Shown one piece after another: positions 39,585-48,491 of a stretch of DNA of 64,000 bases; the stretch's first letter is position 1, and each line of letters opens with the position of its first letter. The notes beneath the pieces were generated by a model. The model was not told where the DNA came from. It saw only the letters and a program-made list of their open reading frames with translations, and did no database searches. Made by a program: the position numbers and the translations under genes. Source of the DNA: Gardnerella leopoldii (GTDB taxonomy: Bacteria; Actinomycetota; Actinomycetes; Actinomycetales; Bifidobacteriaceae); contig NZ_CP029984.1 of assembly GCF_003293675.1 (NCBI RefSeq), positions 806,043 to 870,042 on the forward strand, written 5' to 3'.

Positions 39585-40592
39585 CTAATTTCCTCGAGAC
39601 GCAATGAGCATAATACATTTTTCAAGCGCATAATTCGCATCACTAGATCCGCCTTTGCACTGCTCATCCGCCCAAGCTAAAGATTGCAAACATTTAGAAA
39701 CACCTGCACTATTCCATCCAGCAAGCTGACGCATTGCCATTTTAAGAGCCCACGGGTTTACTTTCGCTTCAGCACTAGAAATCGTGCCGTTGCGAATTGC
39801 CATTGCGAGCGCAATTACACGTACTTTTGCAGCCAAAGCACCTATTAATGCTATGGCGTCAACTCCTTGAGCAATTGCAGTTCTTGCTGCAAGCACAGCA
39901 GAACCTGCATGACCTGCAACAGCTTTATCCGCAACAAAAAAGCCGGTAACTTGCGGATCTGCAATCAAGTATCGGTCGACAATATCAAGCGTTATTGGAT
40001 TATCGTCATAGTCGAAGCATAATTGCGAGCATAATGCTGCAAGCTCCCCTGTTTTACTTCCCAAAACTGACACAAGACGTTGTGCTGCTTGAGGCTCAAC
40101 GCTTCGATTGTGACGCTCAAATATGCTCATAACGAAGTTGAGCTTGGCATCGTCTTTTTTAAGATCCGGCACTGTAATTGTGTTTGCGCCAGCTTTCGTA
40201 AGGCGCGTAATAATAGACTTTCCTTTAAGCCCACCTTCGTGACGTGCAATAACCCAAGTTGCAGAAGAGTCTACAAAATTATTTTCGCTATTTTCACTAT
40301 TTTGCGCTTGTTTGCAGAAATTTTCGATTGCGTCCACTAAAGACTCGTCTGCTTGTTGCAAATTATTTATTATTACAATCGTTCCGTCACCGAAAAGCGA
40401 AGGACCTACAGCTTCGTCAAATGCGTACTGATCCGCAGTTGACGCATCAAGTTCAATAATTTCAGCATCCGGAGCACTTTTTTGAACTTTTTCACGCACA
40501 TTTCGAGCATTTAGCTCGTTTAAGTAAGCGTCACCTCCAACTACCAGCGTAACTGGCATAACGCGTTGCGCGCGCTTATTATTTGCTGCCAT
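39585..40592 (-). CDS. holA: DNA polymerase III delta subunit
   Basis: Clamp-loader subunit that opens the beta ring. It is 335 residues from the ATG at 40592, which has AAGGAG four bases upstream. Recognised by its N-terminal VTLVVGGDAYLNEL, the IVIINNLQQADESLVDAIENF strand-helix, WVIARHEGGLKGKSI and the C-terminal helical collar domain (VNPWALKMAMRQLAGWN). It lies 66 bases downstream of comEC, a common pairing comEA-comEC-holA. Confidence 0.93.
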   Translation of the reverse strand: MAANNKRAQRVMPVTLVVGGDAYLNELNARNVREKVQKSAPDAEIIELDASTADQYAFDEAVGPSLFGDGTIVIINNLQQADESLVDAIENFCKQAQNSENSENNFVDSSATWVIARHEGGLKGKSIITRLTKAGANTITVPDLKKDDAKLNFVMSIFERHNRSVEPQAAQRLVSVLGSKTGELAALCSQLCFDYDDNPITLDIVDRYLIADPQVTGFFVADKAVAGHAGSAVLAARTAIAQGVDAIALIGALAAKVRVIALAMAIRNGTISSAEAKVNPWALKMAMRQLAGWNSAGVSKCLQSLAWADEQCKGGSSDANYALEKCIMLIASRGN

Positions 40593-40658
40593 AATGCTCC
40601 TTAAACCAACCAACTCTTAACCATCATAATATTGCATTCGAATATGCGTGCGTGTTTG

Positions 40659-42350
40659 CTACTCTTCGAAAATTTTCTCTGCTTCTCGTAATGTTCGCTT
40701 TGCCGAAGCAGACCACAGTTGACCAATTATGCTAGCTCTTTGAGCATAATACTTATTGCGAAAAGCTCGCAAAGCTAGCATAAACAAAGCCAATATCACA
40801 AATTCTGCACACAACATTGCCCACGCTCCTGCAGCACCTTTTATCCATGGAAACACGCCAAAAGATACTTCATCGCACCAACACGCGCACTTTTGCATAA
40901 AGCTTGTTCCAATTGATGAAGCTCTTGCGAAAATAAGCGATAATCCATCGTTAAAGCTCGCACAAACTAGTGAAATTAAGCCGCACACTGTTGCCCAATC
41001 CATAAGAGGAGCGACTATTAGATTAGCTGGCACAGACATAAAAGACACTTCCGGTTGCATAAGAATTTGCACTGGCATAGTCCAAAATTGTGCAGAAAGC
41101 GTTATAGCTAGCGCAGAAGCAACACAAGATGGCATATATTTTGCAAGCGTTTTAGAAATCGGCACTCCCATAACAACAATTCCCAAAGTAGCTGCAGAAG
41201 AAAGAGCAAAAGCATAATCCCAAGCATACGAAGGGTTTACTAGTAACACTCCAATAACAGTCCAACTTAAAGCACTAACTGACTGGTATGGACGTTTGCA
41301 ACACCACGCAACAGCGGATATTATTCCCATAATTAACGCTCGAAGCACAGATGCAGAAGGGTAAACTATCGCAGCCAAAGCAATTTGCAACGTAATTTGT
41401 ATTAAAGATGTAGCCCAACGAGCCAACAGTAATCGTGCGCAAAACTTGCGAATAATCATACTAAGTAGCAAAAAGTGTCCGCCTGAAACTGCCATAACGT
41501 GCATGATTCCAGCATGTTGAAAATGTTGACGTGTCATATTCGCATAAGTTTCGTCGACAGGCTCAAGTGAACTTGCATCCTCTACTGGCACATATTCTTG
41601 CCCAAGCATGCCAACAGTTACTCCAGGAACCAACATTCTGCCTTGCATATCGAGCTTATTTGTTACGTCATAAAACGATTTCCACAAATTACTAACGGCT
41701 TTGTGCCAAAAGTCTGAGTCTTGTACAACATGCAAATTTCGTTGAGTTTTTTCTACATGCAATTCAGGCTTACTACTATCAAATCTCGAAGCTTTCACGC
41801 TAACAGGAACGCTTAGGCTAGAACCATAGCTAAGTTGCTTGCATATTGGCGAATACGCATACAGTCGCGCTTGAACGTAACTTTTTTGCGCATCAAACTT
41901 ATGCACTTGAACATTAGCTTGGCAATCTCCTTTAAAACTTCTAGACGAGCGCACAGGAGTAACTACTGTAAATTCTGCAAAATGTGCGCACCCGGCATTA
42001 TTTCCTCGAGAATACAGTGCTTTAGTAGGATTATTGCCGCGTATTTCTCGCATAATAACGTCACCAGATATCACATATTGAGTTATGTACGAAAGCATGA
42101 ACGCAGCTACAAAAGCGTTTATTATCACTAAAACTGTTCTACGCCATATAAAAAACTTAAATTTTTTGCAAAATATAAAAATCGAAACTATAGTTGCATT
42201 GAATAAAACTATTGAAATGCAATAAATTATAGTAAAATCGCATAAGAATTTTCCAATTAAGCACCCAGCCCAGCACGCTGCAGCAACAGGAATCATACGA
42301 AAGTCACGACTTCCAGAAACGTTTTCTACTTTTTCTACGTTTTCTCGCAT
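40659..42350 (-). CDS. comEC: ComEC/Rec2-family DNA uptake channel, lacking the metallo-hydrolase domain
   Basis: Multi-pass membrane protein (about 10 helices) that carries single-stranded DNA through the membrane in competence. It is 563 residues. The N-terminal OB-like region and the competence domain are present (QHFQHAGIMHVMAVSGGHFLLLSMIIRKF, then SASVLRALIMG and NPSYAWDYAFALSSAATLGIV). The protein stops soon after the last helix, so the C-terminal metallo-beta-lactamase-like domain found in many longer ComEC proteins is missing. It follows comEA by seven bases. No dprA or pilin gene is in this window. Confidence 0.92.
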   Translation of the reverse strand: MRENVEKVENVSGSRDFRMIPVAAACWAGCLIGKFLCDFTIIYCISIVLFNATIVSIFIFCKKFKFFIWRRTVLVIINAFVAAFMLSYITQYVISGDVIMREIRGNNPTKALYSRGNNAGCAHFAEFTVVTPVRSSRSFKGDCQANVQVHKFDAQKSYVQARLYAYSPICKQLSYGSSLSVPVSVKASRFDSSKPELHVEKTQRNLHVVQDSDFWHKAVSNLWKSFYDVTNKLDMQGRMLVPGVTVGMLGQEYVPVEDASSLEPVDETYANMTRQHFQHAGIMHVMAVSGGHFLLLSMIIRKFCARLLLARWATSLIQITLQIALAAIVYPSASVLRALIMGIISAVAWCCKRPYQSVSALSWTVIGVLLVNPSYAWDYAFALSSAATLGIVVMGVPISKTLAKYMPSCVASALAITLSAQFWTMPVQILMQPEVSFMSVPANLIVAPLMDWATVCGLISLVCASFNDGLSLIFARASSIGTSFMQKCACWCDEVSFGVFPWIKGAAGAWAMLCAEFVILALFMLALRAFRNKYYAQRASIIGQLWSASAKRTLREAEKIFEE

Positions 42351-42357
42351 AATTCAC

Positions 42358-43125
42358 CTATTTGACGTCAACATTCCCACGGAATTTATTCAAGGTTTTA
42401 GGCCCAATTCCTTTAATTTGCATCAAATCTTCTAAACTGCGAAAATAACCAACTCTTTTACGCTGAGCGATAATGCGCGCAGCAGTTTTGGGACCGATTC
42501 CTTTTAAGGTTTCTAGTTGATCAAGCGTTGCCGTGTTTATATTGATTCTGCCAGTGCTACTTTGATTAGAAGCAGTATTTTCGTTGCTTTTGTCGCTTTT
42601 GTTATTACTGTCGCTTTTGTCGTTACTATCACCTTTACTTCCTCTGTTACCTTTACTTCCGTCACCTCCGCTGTTTTCGTCGAGTTCATTACTTACACTT
42701 TTTTCTTCATCATCATTTTTATTGTTACCTTTTAAATCGCTAAAAGAATGCTTTTCGCGACTAGTATCGTCGTTTTCTATTGCAAACGCGCCTGCTTTTT
42801 CGTTCTGAACTCGTTGATATGTTAAGGATTGAGAAATAAGCATTGTCAAGCTTGCACAAAGAGCCGCAACTAGTATCAGCATTAAAGCAAGCGTATGTAC
42901 AGGCTTCATGTGAAATCTAGGATGAGTTTTTCTACTTATAATTTCTTCATCAAAAGAATTACAAGCTTTTTCGCAATAGTCGTCACTAAAATTTTTATCA
43001 AAATTGCTGTTAGAAAATTCTTCTAAAGACGTTGCAATTCGTCTCCTAGGCAAATCAGACGCAGGCTTATTAAGCCTAAAATTATGCTCATGATTCTGCC
43101 CAAAATTCTGCTCAAAGTCTTCCAT
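42358..43125 (-). CDS. comEA: ComEA-like DNA-binding competence protein
   Basis: 255 residues from the ATG at 43125 (GGGGGA just upstream); the longer frame has no ribosome site. A cytoplasmic N-terminal part of about 75 residues is followed by one membrane helix (LALMLILVAALCASLTMLI), a long Asp/Ser/Lys/Asn-rich linker made of short repeats (SNDKSDSNNKSD), and a C-terminal double helix-hairpin-helix (INTATLDQLETLKGIGPKTA.. and MQIKGIGPKTLNKF) that binds DNA. The SLBB domain usual between membrane helix and HhH in ComEA is not visible; the linker stands in its place. Confidence 0.9.
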   Translation of the reverse strand: MEDFEQNFGQNHEHNFRLNKPASDLPRRRIATSLEEFSNSNFDKNFSDDYCEKACNSFDEEIISRKTHPRFHMKPVHTLALMLILVAALCASLTMLISQSLTYQRVQNEKAGAFAIENDDTSREKHSFSDLKGNNKNDDEEKSVSNELDENSGGDGSKGNRGSKGDSNDKSDSNNKSDKSNENTASNQSSTGRININTATLDQLETLKGIGPKTAARIIAQRKRVGYFRSLEDLMQIKGIGPKTLNKFRGNVDVK

Positions 43126-43212
43126 AAATCCCCCAACTCTTAAAGTTCTTAACTTAACTATTGGGCAACTTATAACACTTCGCAACAAAAATATGCGCCT
43201 GTGGTTAAAAGC

Positions 43213-43254
43213 AAAAAATGCTGTAAAGCACGAAAAATCGCGCAATACAGCATT
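43213..43254 (-). terminator. Rho-independent terminator of leuS
   Basis: Minus-strand AATGCTGTA pairs with TTACAGCATT, with an inner GCGCGA/TCGTGC stem, followed by six T residues. It lies about 25 bases after the leuS stop, and separates leuS from comEA. Confidence 0.9.
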
Positions 43255-43278
43255 AATTAAGCAGACTTTAGCTTCGAC

Positions 43279-46263
43279 TCAGCTCTCGTCAGGCACAATA
43301 GACACAATCTTAGGAGCCTTCACAATCACCTTGCGCGGAGCCTTACCGCCCAAGCGATCAGCTACAGCTTCTAGCGCGAGCTTTTCAAGCTCAGAAGCGT
43401 CAATATTTGGGTCAACTTCAAGCTTTGCTCGAACCTTGCCCTTTATTTGCACAACTGCAGTAACAGTATCCTCACCAACGTAGCGAGAATCCGCAACAGG
43501 CCAATCTGCGTGAGCAATCGACTTTGCGTGTCCAAGCTTGCTCCACATTTCTTCGCAAATATGCGGCGCAATTGGAGCCAGCATAAGAACCAGCGGCTCG
43601 ACAGCTGCTCGCGGCACGTGAGGAAGCGAAGTCAAGTGGTTGTTAAGCACAATCAGCTTAGCAATTGCAGTATTTGGACGCATTGCTTCCATTTCCACAG
43701 TCACTTCTGCAATTGTGTTGTTAAGAACCTTCAACGTCTTCTCGTCGAGTGCGTCGTCGGTTACCACGCAAGCTCCGGTTTCTTCGTTCACAACGTTACG
43801 CCACAAGCGCTGCAAGAATCGCATGCCACCAACAACGTTACGCGTATTCCACGGGCGAGATTCAGAAAGCGGACCCATGCTCATTTCGTACAAGCGGAAC
43901 GTATCTGCACCGTAGTTCTCGTACATGTAGTCTGGAGTCACAATATTCTTTAAGCTCTTGCCCATTTTGCCGAACTCGCGGTTCACGCTCTCGCCATGCC
44001 ATGTAAAGGTTGGCTCACCAGCGCTGTTTGAAGCACCTTCTTCAACCTCGTCAGCAGGAACGTACTGTCCGCGCTCATCCGTATAAGCGTAAGCCTGAAT
44101 CATACCCTGGTTAAACAAGCGGTGGAATGGTTCAGCAGAATCCACGTAACCCAAGTCGTAAAGCGCCTTATGCCAGAAGCGCGAGTAAAGCAAGTGCAAA
44201 ACTGCGTGCTCTACACCACCAACATAAAGGTCAACGCCGCCAGAAACATGCTCTTTGCCTGGACGGTTTGTGCCCATCCAGTAGTCGTATTCATCGCTGT
44301 CAACCATATGCTCAGCATCGTTTGGATCCAAGTAGCGCATGTAATACCAGCAAGAACCAGCCCAGTTCGGCATAGTGTTGGTGTCACGATAGTAGGTTTT
44401 TACGCCATTGCCAAGGTCGAGCTGAACTTTTACCCAATCTTCGTTTCGGCTCAAAGGTGCTTCAGGCTCCGAATTTGCATCGTCTGGAGCGTAAGTTTTT
44501 GGCTGATAATCAGGAACGTCCGGCAATGCAATTGGAAGCTCGCTATCTGGCACTAAGTGAGCAACACCATCTTCGTCATAAACGATTGGGAATGGCTCAC
44601 CCCAGTAGCGCTGGCGAGAGAACAGCCAGTCGCGAAGTCGGTAAGAAACCCTACCTTTTCCTACGCCTGCAGCTTCAAGCCAAGTAGTCACCTTTTTAAT
44701 AGCTTCGTCTACGCGCAAACCGTTAATAGACAAAGCGTCACCAAGCTTGTGCGTATGTTCTACTGCTGAATTAATAACAATTCCGTCGTGAGAAACAAAC
44801 GGAGCTTTACCTTCGTAATCTGCCAACTTTTCTTCGGAATCAGGCAAAGGCTCAACAGTGTAAATTACTGGCAAACCGAATGCTTTTGCGAAATCATAAT
44901 CGCGCTGGTCGCCGCCAGGAACCGCCATAATTGCGCCTGTACCGTAACCCATAAGCACGTAGTCAGCAGCAAACAGCGGAAGTTTTGCTCCAGTTACAGG
45001 ATTAATTGCGTAAAGACCAGTAAACAAGCCGGTTTTTGCTCCTGCATCTTCCGTGCGATCTTTAGCAGTCTTCGCGCGAGCTTGAGCTTGATACTCTGCC
45101 AAGCCTTCTTTAAGACTTGCGTAACCGCCCTTCCAGCTTTCTGGAACGTCCGCACCCCAAGCTTCTGGAACATGCTCAAGAATTGGGTGATCTACGGAAA
45201 CAACCGCAAACGTTGTACCAAAAAGCGTGTCTGGACGAGTAGTGTACACTTCCAAATCGCGCGTTTCGCCGTCCGCACATGGCACTTCAAAGTGCACAGA
45301 TGCACCGTGAGATTCGCCGATCCAGTTTCGCTGCATAAGCTTAACTTTTTCTGGCCAATCAATAGTGTTCAAATCTTCCACCAAGCGGTGTCCGTAAGCG
45401 GTAATTCGCATGGACCACTGGCGAAGGTTGCGCTGGAATACTGGGAAGTTTCCGCGTTCAGACTTACCTTCTGCAGTAACTTCCTCGTTTGCAAGCACAG
45501 TTCCCAAGCCTGGGCACCAATTTACAGGAGATTTAGAAATATAAGCAATACGGAAATTGTTTAATACATCCGCTTGCTCTACTTTATTAAGCTCTTCCCA
45601 CTTTTTGCCTGTAAAACCAGGAATTTCGCGCTTGCCGCTCTTAAACTCATCAACGAGTTCAGCAATCGGACGAGCAGAACCCTTTCCGCCGTCCTTGCGT
45701 ACAAAATCAGTGTCATACCAAGCGTCATAAAGCTTCGAGAAAATCCATTGCGTCCAACGCACATAATTTGTGTCAATCGTTGCAAAAGACCTACGATCGT
45801 CAAAGCTCAAGCCCATACGATGCAACTGCCTGCGCATATTAGCAATATTTGCCTCAGTGGTGATGCGCGGATGCTGACCAGTTTGAACAGCATACTGTTC
45901 TGCTGGCAAACCAAAAGCGTCGTAACCCATTGCATGAAGAACATTCTCACCCTTCATGCGATGGTAACGGCTTACAACATCCGTTGCCAAATATCCAAGA
46001 GGATGTCCAACGTGTAAGCCTTTGCCGGAAGGATACGGGAACATGTCCATTGCAAAGAAAGAAGGACGACCGTCAGCAAGCTTGCCTTCGCCATCCTTCA
46101 AATCGCCTTTAACATTAGCAGCCCAGAACGTGCCTTGTTCATCCCAGGTTTTTTGCCAGCGCTGCTCAATATCTTGTGCGAGCTGCGCGTTGTAACGAAA
46201 AGCTGGCTCAGCAATAGTAGCTTTGTTGTCAGCTGTTGCATACTGTTGATCGTTGTCGTTCAT
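43279..46263 (-). CDS. leuS: Leucyl-tRNA synthetase
   Basis: Charges tRNA-Leu. It is 994 residues with the class I layout: HIGH-type motif in FPYPSGKGLHVGHPLGY, the large CP1 editing domain (TTRPDTLFGTTFAVVS, then GAIMAVPGGDQRDYDFA), and KMSKS as FGKMGKSLKN. The C-terminal anticodon-binding and extension domains are intact (KGKVRAKLEVD). It has its own terminator and is transcribed separately from comEA-comEC. Confidence 0.98.
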   Translation of the reverse strand: MNDNDQQYATADNKATIAEPAFRYNAQLAQDIEQRWQKTWDEQGTFWAANVKGDLKDGEGKLADGRPSFFAMDMFPYPSGKGLHVGHPLGYLATDVVSRYHRMKGENVLHAMGYDAFGLPAEQYAVQTGQHPRITTEANIANMRRQLHRMGLSFDDRRSFATIDTNYVRWTQWIFSKLYDAWYDTDFVRKDGGKGSARPIAELVDEFKSGKREIPGFTGKKWEELNKVEQADVLNNFRIAYISKSPVNWCPGLGTVLANEEVTAEGKSERGNFPVFQRNLRQWSMRITAYGHRLVEDLNTIDWPEKVKLMQRNWIGESHGASVHFEVPCADGETRDLEVYTTRPDTLFGTTFAVVSVDHPILEHVPEAWGADVPESWKGGYASLKEGLAEYQAQARAKTAKDRTEDAGAKTGLFTGLYAINPVTGAKLPLFAADYVLMGYGTGAIMAVPGGDQRDYDFAKAFGLPVIYTVEPLPDSEEKLADYEGKAPFVSHDGIVINSAVEHTHKLGDALSINGLRVDEAIKKVTTWLEAAGVGKGRVSYRLRDWLFSRQRYWGEPFPIVYDEDGVAHLVPDSELPIALPDVPDYQPKTYAPDDANSEPEAPLSRNEDWVKVQLDLGNGVKTYYRDTNTMPNWAGSCWYYMRYLDPNDAEHMVDSDEYDYWMGTNRPGKEHVSGGVDLYVGGVEHAVLHLLYSRFWHKALYDLGYVDSAEPFHRLFNQGMIQAYAYTDERGQYVPADEVEEGASNSAGEPTFTWHGESVNREFGKMGKSLKNIVTPDYMYENYGADTFRLYEMSMGPLSESRPWNTRNVVGGMRFLQRLWRNVVNEETGACVVTDDALDEKTLKVLNNTIAEVTVEMEAMRPNTAIAKLIVLNNHLTSLPHVPRAAVEPLVLMLAPIAPHICEEMWSKLGHAKSIAHADWPVADSRYVGEDTVTAVVQIKGKVRAKLEVDPNIDASELEKLALEAVADRLGGKAPRKVIVKAPKIVSIVPDES

Positions 46264-46503
46264 ACCCTAGGACTATAGCGTCTAATATCGTCATTACGCA
46301 ACACTTTTTACAAGTTTTGTTGATATTTTATTAAGAAAATATGTGGTTTTAACGTAAGTTTTCCTAATATGCGCACAAGATTAAGATTTTATGATTATTT
46401 CGCAAAATAAATCATTACAATAGTAAATAAACTTTTTGAGCAAATAAAGATTAGAAAATTAGGTAAAATTCAATAAAACTATAAATATTAAAGAGGTTGT
46501 GAA

Positions 46504-46944
46504 TTGAAAGTACAAAAAAATACGTTACTTCTTATTGCTTGCTTAGTTTGGGGAGCTGCTGGTTTTAATATTCTTAAGATTGGCTTATTGGCATACCCAA
46601 ATTATTTGCAGCCACTAAATTACGCTTTATCGTTATTAGTTTTTGCAATATTCCAATTCCTTATTTTTGGAAAACTCGTTAAAAAACATACTCAAAGAAT
46701 TAACGGCTATGTGGAAGAAAAGCAGTTTTTCCTTAAATTCTTTGACGTTAAATCTTTTATAATCATGGCTTTTATGATGACTTTTGGAATTGTTCTTCGT
46801 GCAACAAATATCGCTCCAGAACGCTTTATTGCCGTGTTTTATACGGGATTAGGCTCCGCATTAGCCTTAGCAGGATTACTTTTTGGATATCAATTTGTTA
46901 AAACTGTATGTCCGCATTACAAAAACACTCATACTATGCAATAG
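46504..46944 (+). CDS. Small four-helix membrane protein, unrecognised
   Basis: 146 residues beginning at a TTG with AGAGG about eight bases upstream; no ATG alternative gives a better start. Four hydrophobic segments are visible at about 6-26, 40-60, 85-105 and 108-133, with a basic cytoplasmic loop between the second and third. I do not recognise the family. It is followed 74 bases later by a DUF2871 membrane gene in the same direction, so they may be co-transcribed. Upstream, 46264-46503 is AT-rich and probably holds its promoter (TATAAA near 46481). Confidence 0.65.
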   Translation: MKVQKNTLLLIACLVWGAAGFNILKIGLLAYPNYLQPLNYALSLLVFAIFQFLIFGKLVKKHTQRINGYVEEKQFFLKFFDVKSFIIMAFMMTFGIVLRATNIAPERFIAVFYTGLGSALALAGLLFGYQFVKTVCPHYKNTHTMQ

Positions 46945-47018
46945 TGCTTACAAACACTTGTAACACCAGCAACATTACTAAGGAATATTTGACTATCACT
47001 CTACGTAAGGAAGTTACT

Positions 47019-47462
47019 ATGAATCATGTTATGAAACGTTATATTAATACGTCTTTGTTGTATGCTGTCCTCGCCATGATTGGCGGCGTCTTTTATCGCG
47101 AATTTACAAAATTTAATGCTTTCCATGCAAAAAGTATGCTTGCTGTAGTTCACACACACTACTTTATGCTTGGCATGGTTGTTTTTCTGTTACTTATACT
47201 AGTTGAGAAAAACTTCAGTTTTAGTAACGAAAAAACTACGAGAATCTTAATAACTTATCATATTGGACTCAACCTAACAGCAGTAATGATGATTACTCGT
47301 GGAATTGCACAAGTACTACGTCTACATCTCAGTCCATCTATAGATTTTGCCATAACTGGTTTAGCAGGAATCGGACACATCCTACTTGGCGTAAGTATTG
47401 TACTCATCTTATTGCAAATTAAACGCAGCATCGCTCATTGTGCTAATACTTCAGTAAAATAG
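47019..47462 (+). CDS. DUF2871 family membrane protein
   Basis: 147 residues from the ATG at 47019, preceded by AAGGAAG; the longer frame lacks a ribosome site. Four membrane helices. The N-terminal MIGGVFYREFTKFNAF and the VVHTHYFMLGM motif match DUF2871 proteins, which are common in Firmicutes and Actinobacteria and have no known function. The two conserved His residues in the second helix may bind metal or haem, but this is a guess. Confidence 0.82.
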   Translation: MNHVMKRYINTSLLYAVLAMIGGVFYREFTKFNAFHAKSMLAVVHTHYFMLGMVVFLLLILVEKNFSFSNEKTTRILITYHIGLNLTAVMMITRGIAQVLRLHLSPSIDFAITGLAGIGHILLGVSIVLILLQIKRSIAHCANTSVK

Positions 47463-47552
47463 TGAGCTTGGGAATAATTTAATTTATTAATAAATATTTT
47501 ATTAAGTATGTAGCGCATGTTTCGTATGCGCTACTACGTTAAGAAGGCTTCT

Positions 47553-48368
47553 ATGAACAACGCTGTATATAAGAAAAGTAGATTATACGCGCCTGAGCGT
47601 TTCTTTGAATGCGAAGGTAAAGGCTTAAAATGGCTTTCTGAAGCTCACAAATACGGCGGCCCTAGAGTGGCTGAAGTATTTGATTGGGGAAACGGTTACC
47701 TTAATATTGAGCGCATTGACACTCACTCAGCAACACCACTTGCTGCATTTGAGTTTGGTGCAGCGCTCGCTCATATGCACGATTACGGTGCAAAATATTT
47801 TGGTGAAGCACCAGCAGATTACGATGGCACATGCTATTTTGGACCTTTAAGTGATCCAGTTGAAATGCCAACTGGCACTTGGAGTAATGTTATTGACTAC
47901 CTTGCGGACGGACGATTGCGCCCTATGGTTGAGCTTGGGATTGCTCGCGGAGAGCTTACTAAAAGCGACTTAGATCTTACAAACGAAGTTATTGATGCGC
48001 TGCCTGATTTATTAGGAAAAGCTGCAGAAGATAAGCCTGCTCGAGTTCACGGAGACTTGTGGAGCGGAAACGTGTTATGGACTAAAAGTTCAGACGGCGA
48101 ACACACTGAAGCTGTTCTAATCGACCCTGCAGCACATGGTGGGCACCGCGAAGAAGATTTAGCGATGCTTCATTTATTTGGAATCAGCTATTTTAAGCAG
48201 ATTTTAGACGGCTATCAGTCTGTTCATCCACTTAAAGCAGGTTTTGAGCAGCGCATGATTATTTGGCAGCTCTACCCTATTGCAGGACATTGCGTGTTCT
48301 TTGGTGGAGGCTACGTGAGCGAATACCGTAATATGTGCGAAAGTCTTATAAAAAGTTCTATAAGATAA
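47553..48368 (+). CDS. Fructosamine kinase family protein
   Basis: 271 residues from the ATG at 47553 (AGAAGG upstream). Kinase-like fold of the fructosamine-3-kinase/APH family: ERFFECEGKGLKWLSEA at the N-terminus, GAALAHMHDYG, the catalytic loop VHGDLWSGNVLW and the metal-binding IDPAAHGGHREEDLAM. Members phosphorylate sugar-protein adducts (ketosamines) and so help deglycation; bacterial members act on ribulosamines. The exact substrate here is inferred. Confidence 0.92.
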   Translation: MNNAVYKKSRLYAPERFFECEGKGLKWLSEAHKYGGPRVAEVFDWGNGYLNIERIDTHSATPLAAFEFGAALAHMHDYGAKYFGEAPADYDGTCYFGPLSDPVEMPTGTWSNVIDYLADGRLRPMVELGIARGELTKSDLDLTNEVIDALPDLLGKAAEDKPARVHGDLWSGNVLWTKSSDGEHTEAVLIDPAAHGGHREEDLAMLHLFGISYFKQILDGYQSVHPLKAGFEQRMIIWQLYPIAGHCVFFGGGYVSEYRNMCESLIKSSIR

Positions 48369-48491
48369 TTTTGCTCACTAAAATAGCAATGTAAGTATTT
48401 AGCACACGGCTATATACAATGTTAGAAGATAGTTACAAGTAGAACACATATAGACAGCAACAGATAGACCACGAAACGAGAGGTCACTACT

